DNA of 27,798 nt from Patescibacteria group bacterium UBA5738 (lineage in GTDB: Bacteria; Patescibacteriota; Minisyncoccia; Minisyncoccales; UBA5738), in assembly GCA_002419295.1 (NCBI GenBank), contig DIFW01000017.1:128031-155828 (forward strand), in the 5' to 3' direction. The notes below the pieces were generated by a model that was not told the origin of the DNA, made no database searches, and saw nothing but the letters and a program-made list of their open reading frames with translations. Of the stretch, positions 1 to 6,844 are shown piece by piece. Position 1 is the first letter of the stretch, and the number at the start of each line of letters is the position of its first letter. The translations under genes and the position numbers were made by a program.

Positions 1-16
1 GGGATTCCCTGCTCCC

Positions 17-68
17 CGACAAAAAAAACAAAACGGATGTTTAAACATCCGTTTTGTTTTTTTTGTCG
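17..68. terminator. Perfect 52-bp palindrome, bidirectional terminator
   Basis: Bases 17-42 are the exact reverse complement of 43-68. The stem contains a GC-bearing core (ACGGATGTTT) flanked by A-rich and T-rich stretches, so either strand gives a hairpin followed by a T-run. It lies four bases past the stop of the minus-strand membrane protein and most simply terminates that gene. The arm length is unusual for an ordinary intrinsic terminator. Confidence 0.75.
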
Positions 69-71
69 CGA

Positions 72-962
72 TTAGATTGGCAATGGCGGCAGTTCTTGTC
101 CGGTTTCCACTTGGTATTTTAATATCTCAAGATCGAATTGTTCTTTTATCTGGGGGGCGAAATATATGTGCAGAGCGATCAAAACAATCCCAAGCGCGAA
201 AAGCGTTTTTACAAAAATCAAATTTGTCGGGGACGGCAACTCCCCTTTTATCCGTTTTATTTTTTCAAAAATCAAATAATTGTAAATTGAAAACAGCGGC
301 AAAAGAAAAAATAATGTTGCGGTTCCGGAAACAATGCTTCTAAAATTCGCGGGCAAAACCGAGGCGGTTATTTCCATAACCATCGCGCCGGCCATCAATA
401 ATAAAACCGCAAACGATGCCCGCAAAAAAATTTCCCAAAAATAACCGCGCATGTAACTCCGGCTTTTCGCGATCGCGGCGGCGCCTTTTTCTTTTTCAAG
501 CGTTGCGATGTTCCCGGCAAACAAAAACCAAATCCAAAAAAATAACAGCGGCAACGCGTAAAAAAACAATCCCATAAAAAAAATCGGCATCAAAATCGCG
601 ATAGCCGCTATATATGGAATAATTTTGGATTTGGCGCGCGCCGATATTTTGGCAATATCAGTTTTATCTTGCCTGTCTTTTAGAATTATGCTTATCAAGA
701 CCTGCGGCCACAAGAACGCGATTGCGAACGCGGCAAGCATTATAAATATCACGGCGGCAGACGCGAACAGGCCGGCATTCGCAAAGATGTTCAAAGAATG
801 TATCGCGAAAGCAGACATAAACAACACTAAAAATAACGAAACAAACGAAGCGAGAAAGCAGACCGCCAGTTCCCGCCATTTTGTTTTATAAATTTCGAAA
901 GTTTCTCGCAATATCGCGATTGGTCCGGGCAAATGTTGATGAATATTTGTTTGCTGTTTCAT
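72..962 (-). CDS. Polytopic membrane protein, unknown function
   Basis: A 296-residue protein with about six strongly hydrophobic segments, a soluble basic loop in the middle (KDRQDKTD...) and a short proline-rich tail. After the third or fourth helix comes a segment of the type AKSRSYMRGYFWEIFLR. This resembles the repeated motif of bacterial DUF975 or glycerophosphodiesterase membrane-domain proteins, but I cannot assign it firmly. I chose ATG at 962 (MKQQTNIH) over the in-frame ATG at 1082. The inner start has the local aaaaatATG context, while the extra 40 N-terminal residues are hydrophilic and leave only 34 bp to the divergent neighbour. It is transcribed away from the HTH protein at 1117 and ends at a strong palindromic terminator. 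No catalytic motif is visible. Confidence 0.75.
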   Translation of the reverse strand: MKQQTNIHQHLPGPIAILRETFEIYKTKWRELAVCFLASFVSLFLVLFMSAFAIHSLNIFANAGLFASAAVIFIMLAAFAIAFLWPQVLISIILKDRQDKTDIAKISARAKSKIIPYIAAIAILMPIFFMGLFFYALPLLFFWIWFLFAGNIATLEKEKGAAAIAKSRSYMRGYFWEIFLRASFAVLLLMAGAMVMEITASVLPANFRSIVSGTATLFFLLPLFSIYNYLIFEKIKRIKGELPSPTNLIFVKTLFALGIVLIALHIYFAPQIKEQFDLEILKYQVETGQELPPLPI

Positions 963-1116
963 ATTTTTAATGATAAATTTTTTTTGCCGCGGCCGCAAGG
1001 CCTCCTTAAATGCATCTTTCCATGGCTCTGGCGTGGCTCTCCGATTTTGCAAAATTTTTGCATATTTTCTACAATGAATCAAAATAACTTCGTTTTAATA
1101 TTCGTAAAATAAAAAT

Positions 1117-2103
1117 ATGGCAACACAAAATTCTGCCGAATCAAACCGATCGCGGGAAAGCGATAATTATAATTTGACGCTTTACGAGGTGTGTGAGCTG
1201 CTGGGTAAAAGCACGCGCACCATTACGCGTTATGTGCAAAAGCATATCTTGCATCCGCGGGCGGTAAAAAGTTGTCAAGGTACATTGGAGTATCGGTTCA
1301 ATCGCCGCGAAGTTTATATGGTACGCGAAAACGAAAAAAATCTTCGCCCGTATCTTTTTACCGAAAACGGACAGGCCAGCCCATTGCCCGATTACGCGCA
1401 GGCGAGTTTTGCCGCCTGCGGGTATACGCCGCCGGTATCGCCGCCGCAAACCGCCTTTTTGGTCCCGGGGGCGCCTTTTCCGTTGCAACAAAGCCATTTT
1501 CCCCAGACTGTCGGGCCGCAATTTTATCCGCAGACGCCGCAAAATTTTGATTTTGGCGCGACTCAAGGAAACGAGCATCCAAGAATGCGCGCCGACGAAG
1601 CGCGTCCGCGGAGGAATCAAAATCAAAAGAGAGTCGCGCCGCCGCCGTTCGAACAAAAGGAAGAACCGCCAAGCCGCGCCAATGAAGAAATTGTTTTGTT
1701 GCTCAAAGAAACCACCGAAATGTTGCGCGGCCAATTGAAAACCAAAGATGATCAAATAAAAAATCTGGACGACAAGATCGGGCAGTTGATCGAAAGGAAT
1801 CGGGAAACAAATATTTTATTGAAGGGGTTGCAAGATAAAATAATGCTATTGGAACAGCCAAAAAACAAACGCGAAAATCGCGAACGAAATCTGGCCGCGC
1901 CACGGGAATTTGTCCGGCGCGAAGACCCGCCGCAAGAGCCGGCGGCGGCACCGTCCGAAAAACCGCCGGTTGAAATATCGGACATGGGAATATCCGAAAA
2001 AACCGGCGTTGCCGAATTGCCGGTGCCGACTCCCGATTCGAAAAATACGGAACCCCGAAACGAACCTAAAAGAAAAGGGTTGTTCGGAAAAATTTTCGGA
2101 TGA
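1117..2103 (+). CDS. HTH DNA-binding protein with coiled-coil tail
   Basis: A 328-residue protein. Residues about 20-68 form a MerR/excisionase-like helix-turn-helix (LTLYEVCELLGKSTRTITRY followed by a wing-like YRFNRREVY). Residues about 80-190 are rich in proline, glutamine and aromatic residues and look disordered. Residues about 191-248 form a charged coiled coil with heptad leucines and isoleucines. The tail is Pro/Glu-rich and ends in a basic KRKGLFGKIFG. This points to a DNA-binding, oligomerising protein rather than a classic effector-sensing MerR regulator, since no sensor domain is seen. It starts at ATG in the aaaaatATG context, divergent from the membrane protein, and is followed by a terminator at 2114. 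The target is unknown; the downstream Fic gene with its palindromes is a possible but unproven one. Confidence 0.75.
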   Translation: MATQNSAESNRSRESDNYNLTLYEVCELLGKSTRTITRYVQKHILHPRAVKSCQGTLEYRFNRREVYMVRENEKNLRPYLFTENGQASPLPDYAQASFAACGYTPPVSPPQTAFLVPGAPFPLQQSHFPQTVGPQFYPQTPQNFDFGATQGNEHPRMRADEARPRRNQNQKRVAPPPFEQKEEPPSRANEEIVLLLKETTEMLRGQLKTKDDQIKNLDDKIGQLIERNRETNILLKGLQDKIMLLEQPKNKRENRERNLAAPREFVRREDPPQEPAAAPSEKPPVEISDMGISEKTGVAELPVPTPDSKNTEPRNEPKRKGLFGKIFG

Positions 2104-2113
2104 TGCGGTAATG

Positions 2114-2141
2114 AAAAACTTCGGAATTTCCGGAGTTTTTT
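2114..2141 (+). terminator. Intrinsic terminator after HTH protein
   Basis: Arms 2114-2124 (AAAAACTTCGG) and 2130-2140 (CCGGAGTTTTT) pair with one G-T wobble around a five-base loop. The T-rich right arm supplies the U-tract. It lies 10 bp after the stop of the HTH/coiled-coil gene. Confidence 0.75.
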
Positions 2142-2177
2142 GTTGCGAGATTTGAGGAATCATCTTTAATGGTTTAG

Positions 2178-2235
2178 AATGGAATAACGATCGCCGTTAT
2201 TCCATTGTGCTGGAATAACGATTACCGTTATTCCA
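2178..2235. promoter_or_regulatory. Tandem palindromic operator upstream of Fic gene
   Basis: Two near-identical palindromes sit side by side: arms 2178-2189 and 2195-2206 (AATGGAATAACG / CGTTATTCCATT), then 2211-2220 and 2226-2235 (TGGAATAACG / CGTTATTCCA). Each has a five-base centre. The units start 31 bp apart, close to three helical turns, so two dimers could bind the same face of DNA. The right arm of unit 1 and the left arm of unit 2 also form a palindrome with a six-base spacer. The array ends 7 bp before the Fic start codon and is not followed by a T-run, so an operator is more likely than a terminator. Confidence 0.7.
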
Positions 2236-2242
2236 TTCCATT

Positions 2243-3337
2243 ATGGCTAAATCTTTTCAACTGCCGCCTCTGCCGCCAAAAATAAATTATGAACCGCTGG
2301 TGCGCGTGATGGGCGAAGCGCACCACGCGATTGGCGAACTCAATGGTCTGTTGCGCAAAAATATTTTGAGCCCCGAACTTCTGGGCGCCCCGCTTTTGAC
2401 CAAAGAGGCGGTTTTGAGTTCTCGTATTGAGGGAACGCAAGCGACGCTGGAAGATGTCTTTGAATACGAAGCGCAAGGCAAGACATCGCAATTGGACAAT
2501 AAAGAGCGCGATATTGCCGAAATTATCAATTATCGCCGGGCGATGAATTTTGCCATCGAAGAACTAAAAAATAAAACAATCAGCCAGTCGTTTATTAAAA
2601 AAATTCATTATTTGCTTTTGGATTCCGCGCGCGGCGCCGACAAAGATCGCGGCAAGTTCCGTTCGCGAAGGGTGTATATCGGTATGCCCGGCGCGCCGAT
2701 TGAAGAAGCCAGTTATGTGCCGCCCGAGTTTCAGGATTTGCCCCGATTGCTGAATAATTGGGAAGACTATATCAATTCCAACAGGGAAAAAGATTTGCTG
2801 GCGCAGATTGCCGCCGCGCATTATCAGCTGGAGGCGATTCATCCGTTTCGCGACGGGAACGGGCGAGTGGGAAGACTGCTGATTCCGCTATTTTTATATC
2901 AGCGCGATTTGTTGTCGTCGCCATTGCTTTATATCAGCGAATATTTTGAAAAAAATCGGCGCGACTATTACGATCACTTGCGCGGCGTAACCGAAAGCGG
3001 GGATTGGGAACCGTGGCTGAAATTTTTCTTTTTGGCGCTGATCAACCAATCGCTCAAAACGCAGAATTCCATCGCTAAAATTTTGGAATTGAACGCTCAA
3101 CTGAAAAAACAAATCATCGCCGTCAATTCGGTCCACGCGCCCGATCTTTTGGATTTGCTGTTTTCCTCTCCGATGATTTCATTCGCAAAAATCAAAGATA
3201 AATTAAAGACCAAAAATCCGCAAACGATCTATAATCTTTTGGATAAATTCGTTCAAATGAAAATTTTGTTTGAAGAACCCGGCCGCCAGCGCAACCGCGT
3301 GTTCGTATTCAAACAGCTTCTGGATATTTTAAAGTGA
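2243..3337 (+). CDS. Fic family protein (AMP transferase type), class II self-inhibited
   Basis: A 364-residue protein. Residues 59-64 (SSRIEG) fit the (S/T)xxxE(G/N) inhibitory helix placed N-terminal to the Fic core, as in class II Fic enzymes. The active-site motif HPFRDGNGRVGR is complete at 200-211, including the catalytic His and the anion-binding DGNGR. The C-terminal 80 residues look like a winged helix (SPMISFAKIKDKLKTKNPQTIY). Family knowledge: such proteins transfer AMP from ATP to hydroxyl groups of target proteins, and the inhibitory Glu restrains them. The tandem palindrome immediately upstream suggests autoregulation, possibly through the C-terminal wing. It is distinct in sequence from the second Fic gene at 26388. 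No promoter box is clear. Confidence 0.92.
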   Translation: MAKSFQLPPLPPKINYEPLVRVMGEAHHAIGELNGLLRKNILSPELLGAPLLTKEAVLSSRIEGTQATLEDVFEYEAQGKTSQLDNKERDIAEIINYRRAMNFAIEELKNKTISQSFIKKIHYLLLDSARGADKDRGKFRSRRVYIGMPGAPIEEASYVPPEFQDLPRLLNNWEDYINSNREKDLLAQIAAAHYQLEAIHPFRDGNGRVGRLLIPLFLYQRDLLSSPLLYISEYFEKNRRDYYDHLRGVTESGDWEPWLKFFFLALINQSLKTQNSIAKILELNAQLKKQIIAVNSVHAPDLLDLLFSSPMISFAKIKDKLKTKNPQTIYNLLDKFVQMKILFEEPGRQRNRVFVFKQLLDILK

Positions 3338-3377
3338 ATCTGTTATAAGTTGAGTAGTTGTTTCCAAATATGGGAGC

Positions 3378-4110
3378 GTGATGATAGTGTATAGAGAAAA
3401 TCCGAAAACTCAAGGAAGCGGGATTGTTTGCGCTATTCCGCAAACGGGGACTTGCCCCAATGGCTGTGAGGATTGTTTTTTCCAATCGGGGCGTTCCTAC
3501 TTGGAACCACTTGATGAAACTTTACCCAATTTGCCTCCAGCAAAAATTGCGGCAGGTAGAATTGTGCGCGTTAATGATGGAAATGACAGTAATGTCCGAC
3601 GAGATGAGGTGATGCGTGCTGTGCAAACTTATCCGATGAGATTTTACAATACTGCGATTCCAAAAGAATTAGATCAATTTGACGCCCCCTGTTGTTTTAA
3701 CGGTTAATCCCGGCGTAATGACAGATAAAGATGCCTACATCCTTGAAACTGTTCCAAATAATTTGATGTTTGTTCGCTTTCGAACCAACATGTGGAATTT
3801 GGGATTGGCGGATAAAGTGGTTGCCTATTATTGTGAAAGGAAGGTGCCGATAGTTTTGACATTTATGGCATATTACCGGGAGAAAATACCGGACGTGCAT
3901 AAAGACAAATATGTTTTTCGCAAGAGAACTCTTAATTCCTATTGGGCGATAACCACTGCCGCATGGGAAGAAATTATGCAAAGATACCGCTACAATAAAT
4001 GGGTTTATTCTTGCGGGAAAATTGAGGGTGAAAAAGGGACGGGCGCTTGTCGTCATTGCGGGAATTGTATTCGGGAATACTTTGTCGCAATGGAAAGATT
4101 ACGAGCATAG
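3378..4110 (+). pseudogene. Radical-SAM-like iron-sulfur protein, split by a one-base frameshift
   Basis: Two overlapping frames make one protein of about 243 residues. The first (from ATG 3378) carries CPNGCEDC, the CxxxCxxC cluster motif of radical SAM enzymes, at about residues 27-34, and would stop at 3707. The second continues it in another frame to 4110 and ends with a second cysteine cluster (ACRHCGNC). The frames join smoothly (DQFDAP then VVLTVNPG) if the five-C run at 3685-3689 has four Cs. It could be a real mutation, a sequencing error, or programmed slippage. The exact family and reaction are not recognised. The gene uses less GCG/CGC-rich codons than its neighbours, which hints at acquisition. 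It is followed by its own terminator. Confidence 0.7.
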
Positions 4111-4139
4111 AAGGTGATAAATTAGTCACCTTTTTGTTT
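4111..4139 (+). terminator. Intrinsic terminator
   Basis: AAGGTGA (4111-4117) pairs with TCACCTT (4126-4132) around an eight-base AT-rich loop, followed by TTTGTTTT. It directly abuts the stop codon of the radical-SAM-like gene. Confidence 0.75.
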
Positions 4140-4196
4140 TACTTTTTATAAGGTTTTGTTAATATGACTTCACGGATAATAATTAGAGAATAAAAT

Positions 4197-4778
4197 ATGG
4201 AAAATATAAAAAAGATAGTGAATCTTTTGATTGAATTAGCGGGAGCGAAAACCGCGCCGCGCACCGGTTGGCAAAGAATCGGTATTAAATCCCCGGAATC
4301 ATTGGCGGATCACGCCGCGCTGTCGGGCCAGATCGCTTATATTTTGGCGGCAATGGAAGGGGCCAATTCGGATCATGCCGCCGCGCTGGCGATGCTTTGC
4401 GACACCGCCCAATTGCGCGCGGGCGATCAAAATTGGGTCAATCGGATTTATTCCGATTATGAAAACGAAAAAGAAAGGGCGCAAAACGATCAGTTGGATG
4501 GCTTGCCTGTCGCTGGAAGAGTGAAAAACATTTTCGACGAGATTAAAGAATGTAAGACCAAAGAAGCGATAGTTGCCAAAGACGCTGATTTTTTGGATAT
4601 GGTGATTCAAGCGAAGTATTATATTGCCAATGGCAACAAAAAGGCGGGCTTATGGATTGAAAGCGTTAAAAATGTTTTCAGGACCGATTCGGCAAAAGAA
4701 ATTTTTGAATCGCTGAAGAATGCGGATATAGAAGATTGGTGGATGGACCTTGGGCCGATAAAGAAAAAATTTGAATAA
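4197..4778 (+). CDS. HD-domain protein (YfbR/HDDC2-like), altered HD motif
   Basis: A 193-residue protein. The N-terminal LAGAKTAPRTGW...SPESLADH matches the start of the HDDC2/YfbR-type 5'-deoxynucleotidase fold, including its first His. The later AKDADFLDMVIQAKY matches the distal Asp helix. The central motif is MLCDTAQLRAGD, where the family normally has HD followed by an acidic/GD segment. The metal-binding His is therefore a Cys while the Asp is kept. The altered site may weaken or change metal binding, so nucleotidase activity should not be assumed. ATG at 4197 lies in the aaaatATG context. The gene is monocistronic, with a terminator before it and one after it at 4798. Confidence 0.75.
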   Translation: MENIKKIVNLLIELAGAKTAPRTGWQRIGIKSPESLADHAALSGQIAYILAAMEGANSDHAAALAMLCDTAQLRAGDQNWVNRIYSDYENEKERAQNDQLDGLPVAGRVKNIFDEIKECKTKEAIVAKDADFLDMVIQAKYYIANGNKKAGLWIESVKNVFRTDSAKEIFESLKNADIEDWWMDLGPIKKKFE

Positions 4779-4797
4779 TTGCCGGCGGCAAAACCTC

Positions 4798-4836
4798 CCC
4801 GCGAATGTCGGTTGTGGACTTTTCGCGGGTTTTTTG
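4798..4836 (+). terminator. Intrinsic terminator after HD protein
   Basis: CCCGCGAA (4798-4805) pairs with TTCGCGGG (4822-4829), followed by TTTTTTG. The loop is 16 bases. Confidence 0.7.
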
Positions 4837-4878
4837 TTATTGTGTGGATGTTTCTTGTTTCATCGATTAATTTATAAA

Positions 4879-4950
4879 GGCCCCATCGTCTAATGGTCAG
4901 GACGCTGCCCTTTCAAGGCGGAAATACGAGTTCGATTCTCGTTGGGGCCG
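4879..4950 (+). tRNA. tRNA-Glu (anticodon TTC)
   Basis: A 72-nt cloverleaf. The acceptor stem GGCCCCA pairs with TGGGGCC, the T-arm is ACGAG-TTCGATT-CTCGT, and the anticodon stem CTGCC/GGCGG encloses loop CTTTCAA with anticodon TTC. The discriminator is G. The 3' CCA is not encoded (CTGA follows), so it must be added enzymatically. A hairpin terminator follows. Confidence 0.97.
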
Positions 4951-4964
4951 CTGATTAAAACGGG

Positions 4965-4988
4965 GCGGCAAAAAGCCGCTTTTGTTTT
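4965..4988 (+). terminator. Terminator of tRNA-Glu
   Basis: GCGGC (4965-4969) and GCCGC (4975-4979) enclose AAAAA, followed by TTTTGTTTT. It ends 18 bp before the glycosyltransferase start. Confidence 0.7.
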
Positions 4989-5005
4989 ATGGCGGAATAC
5001 GGAAT

Positions 5006-6541
5006 ATGGCAATTGATTATTTAAATTTGTCGCGCGCCGACGATTTGCAAGGGATCGGAAAGGCGGGTTATCGTTTTTTGGAAATTATGCCCGGAGTCTT
5101 TGCTTGGGCGACTTTGTTGTTCGGTTTTGTTTTGTCGTGGTTTTGGCCTTTGGGAATCGCGATTTTTATCATCGCGTTTGACCTTTACTGGCTGTGCCGG
5201 GTGCTGTATTTGGCGGCGCATCAGATTGCCAGTTATCGCCGCCTGCAAAAACACATTGCCATTAAATGGCGCGCCAAACTTGAAAATGATTTCAACGGCC
5301 GTTGGCATGATATTTATCACTTGGTGGTGTTGCCGTTTGCCGAGGAAAACGGGGAAGTGGTGCAAGGCACTTTGGAATCGCTCTTGAAAACCGATTGTCC
5401 CAAGGACAGAATGATCGTGCTTTTAGCCGCCGAAGACATTCCCGCGGCGCGCCGGGTTGCCCAAGAAGCGCAAACCGCCTATCGCGGCAAATTTTTTGCT
5501 CTGTGGCTTTCGGTTCATCCCAAAGGAGTCGCCGGTGAATTGCGGGGCAAGGGGGCCAATGTGAACTGGGCGATAAATGCTGTACGCGATAAATTTTTGC
5601 TGGGATTGAATGTCGGTGCGGAGAATATCATAGTCTCGTTTTTTGACATTGACACCAAACCCTACCCGCAATATTTTTCTTGCTTGTCGTGGCATTATTT
5701 AAAATCGCCCAAACCCTTGCGCACAAGTTATCAGCCGATTCCGGTTTATAACAATAATATTTGGGAGGCGCCGCTGGTGAGCCGGATTATCGCCACTTCT
5801 TCCACTTTTTGGGAAATGATGCAACAAGAGCGCCCGGAACAATTGGTGACTTTTTCCAGCCATTCAATGCCGCTGGCCGCGCTTTTGGAAGTGGGTTATC
5901 CGCGCAATGTGGTTTCCGACGACTCGCGGATTTTTTGGCGGGCCTACTTTTATTACGGCGGCGATTATAAAGCGGTGCCGTTATATTATCCGGTGTCAAT
6001 GGACGCGGTGCTGGCGGAATCAAGTTGGCGCACAATGATCAATCAATACAAACAACAGCGCCGCTGGGCGTGGGGAGTGGAAAACCTGCCTTATGTGTTT
6101 TTTAATTTGTTTTTAAATTCATCGGCGAAAAAAATATTACTGCGGGAAAAAATTTTTCATGTGTTCACCATGATTGAAGGGTTTTGGTCGTGGGCGACCG
6201 CCGCGCTTTTGACTTTTGGCTTGGGATGGTTGCCGCTTTTGCTGGGCGGCCGCAACTTTAACGCGACATTGCTTTCGTATAATTTGCCTCGGCTCACTTC
6301 AATCATAATGACCATGGCGATGGTCGGGATGTTGATATCGGCGATTGTGAGTATGTTGCTTTTGCCGCCCCGTCCGAAAAATTACAGCCGCTGGAAACAC
6401 GCGTCAATGTTTTTGCAATGGCTGTTTTTGCCTGCGACATTGATTATCTTCGGCGCGCTTCCGGCGCTGGAATCCCAAACTCGCATGATCATCAACAAGC
6501 CCCTCGGTTTCTGGATCACGGAAAAGGGGAGGAAGAAGTAA
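5006..6541 (+). CDS. Membrane GT2 family glycosyltransferase
   Basis: A 511-residue protein. Residues about 30-75 hold two transmembrane helices, a cytosolic GT-A domain follows, and three or four hydrophobic helices lie near the C-terminus. Visible GT2 motifs are the metal-binding FFDID (Asp 214 and 216) and QQRRW (QxxRW, residues about 350-354), as in processive cellulose-synthase-like enzymes. Such proteins transfer a nucleotide-sugar residue at the inner face of the membrane and may extrude a polysaccharide; donor and product cannot be read from sequence. Start choice: ATG 5006 (aatATGgcaatt) is preferred over an upstream TTG at 4982, which would overlap the terminator. A small ORF follows after 6 bp. 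Confidence 0.88.
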   Translation: MAIDYLNLSRADDLQGIGKAGYRFLEIMPGVFAWATLLFGFVLSWFWPLGIAIFIIAFDLYWLCRVLYLAAHQIASYRRLQKHIAIKWRAKLENDFNGRWHDIYHLVVLPFAEENGEVVQGTLESLLKTDCPKDRMIVLLAAEDIPAARRVAQEAQTAYRGKFFALWLSVHPKGVAGELRGKGANVNWAINAVRDKFLLGLNVGAENIIVSFFDIDTKPYPQYFSCLSWHYLKSPKPLRTSYQPIPVYNNNIWEAPLVSRIIATSSTFWEMMQQERPEQLVTFSSHSMPLAALLEVGYPRNVVSDDSRIFWRAYFYYGGDYKAVPLYYPVSMDAVLAESSWRTMINQYKQQRRWAWGVENLPYVFFNLFLNSSAKKILLREKIFHVFTMIEGFWSWATAALLTFGLGWLPLLLGGRNFNATLLSYNLPRLTSIIMTMAMVGMLISAIVSMLLLPPRPKNYSRWKHASMFLQWLFLPATLIIFGALPALESQTRMIINKPLGFWITEKGRKK

Positions 6542-6547
6542 GATTAT

Positions 6548-6712
6548 ATGAAATTTTACGAATATGTTTACCGCGATTCGTTTGTTCGGATAATTTCCGA
6601 TGGTCCGGCGCGCAAGACTTTCGCCCAGACCGATGTTTTGGGAAAAGCCAATTTGATGCGGCCCGAGATCAATCGCTTGGGCCACATATGTTGGGTAACC
6701 CCGAAGTTTTGA
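6548..6712 (+). CDS. Small hypothetical protein, possibly frameshifted
   Basis: A 54-residue reading frame that starts at ATG (aTATATG) 6 bp after the glycosyltransferase stop, so it is likely co-transcribed. It is mixed in character (MKFYEYVYRDSF...) with no recognised motif. Near codon 46 the reading becomes CWVTPKF and stops. Removing one AT from CACATATGTTGG would instead continue into LGNPEVLTAEDVLELL and stop at 6741, which looks more protein-like and uses the local codon style. The real gene may therefore span 6548-6741 with a two-base shift. Confidence 0.45.
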   Translation: MKFYEYVYRDSFVRIISDGPARKTFAQTDVLGKANLMRPEINRLGHICWVTPKF

Positions 6713-6780
6713 CCGCCGAGGATGTTTTGGAATTATTGTAAACGCAATCTGGTGTTTATAGTCTTTTTATCAAGACGCAA

Positions 6781-6817
6781 ATCCGCAGGAGCAAGACTCC
6801 TGCGGATTTTTGTTTTG
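6781..6817 (+). terminator. Strong intrinsic terminator
   Basis: ATCCGCAGGAG (6781-6791) pairs perfectly with CTCCTGCGGAT (6797-6807) around a five-base loop, followed by TTTTTGTTTT. It ends the glycosyltransferase unit in the convergent gap before recG. The minus-strand side lacks a clean T-run. Confidence 0.9.
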
Positions 6818-6844
6818 GATTTCGGATATTCGAACATTCGAGCT

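Noticed and set aside
962..1082. N-terminal extension of the first membrane protein to ATG 1082
   Set aside because: The extra 40 residues are hydrophilic, have no support, and would leave almost no room for divergent promoters.
1141..1755. 204-residue antisense frame opposite the HTH/coiled-coil gene
   Set aside because: Composition (Arg/Phe-rich, no motif) is that of a shadow; the plus-strand frame has a clear HTH and coiled coil.
2178..2235. CRISPR-like repeat before the first Fic gene
   Set aside because: There are only two units, each itself a palindrome, with no spacers; an operator fits better.
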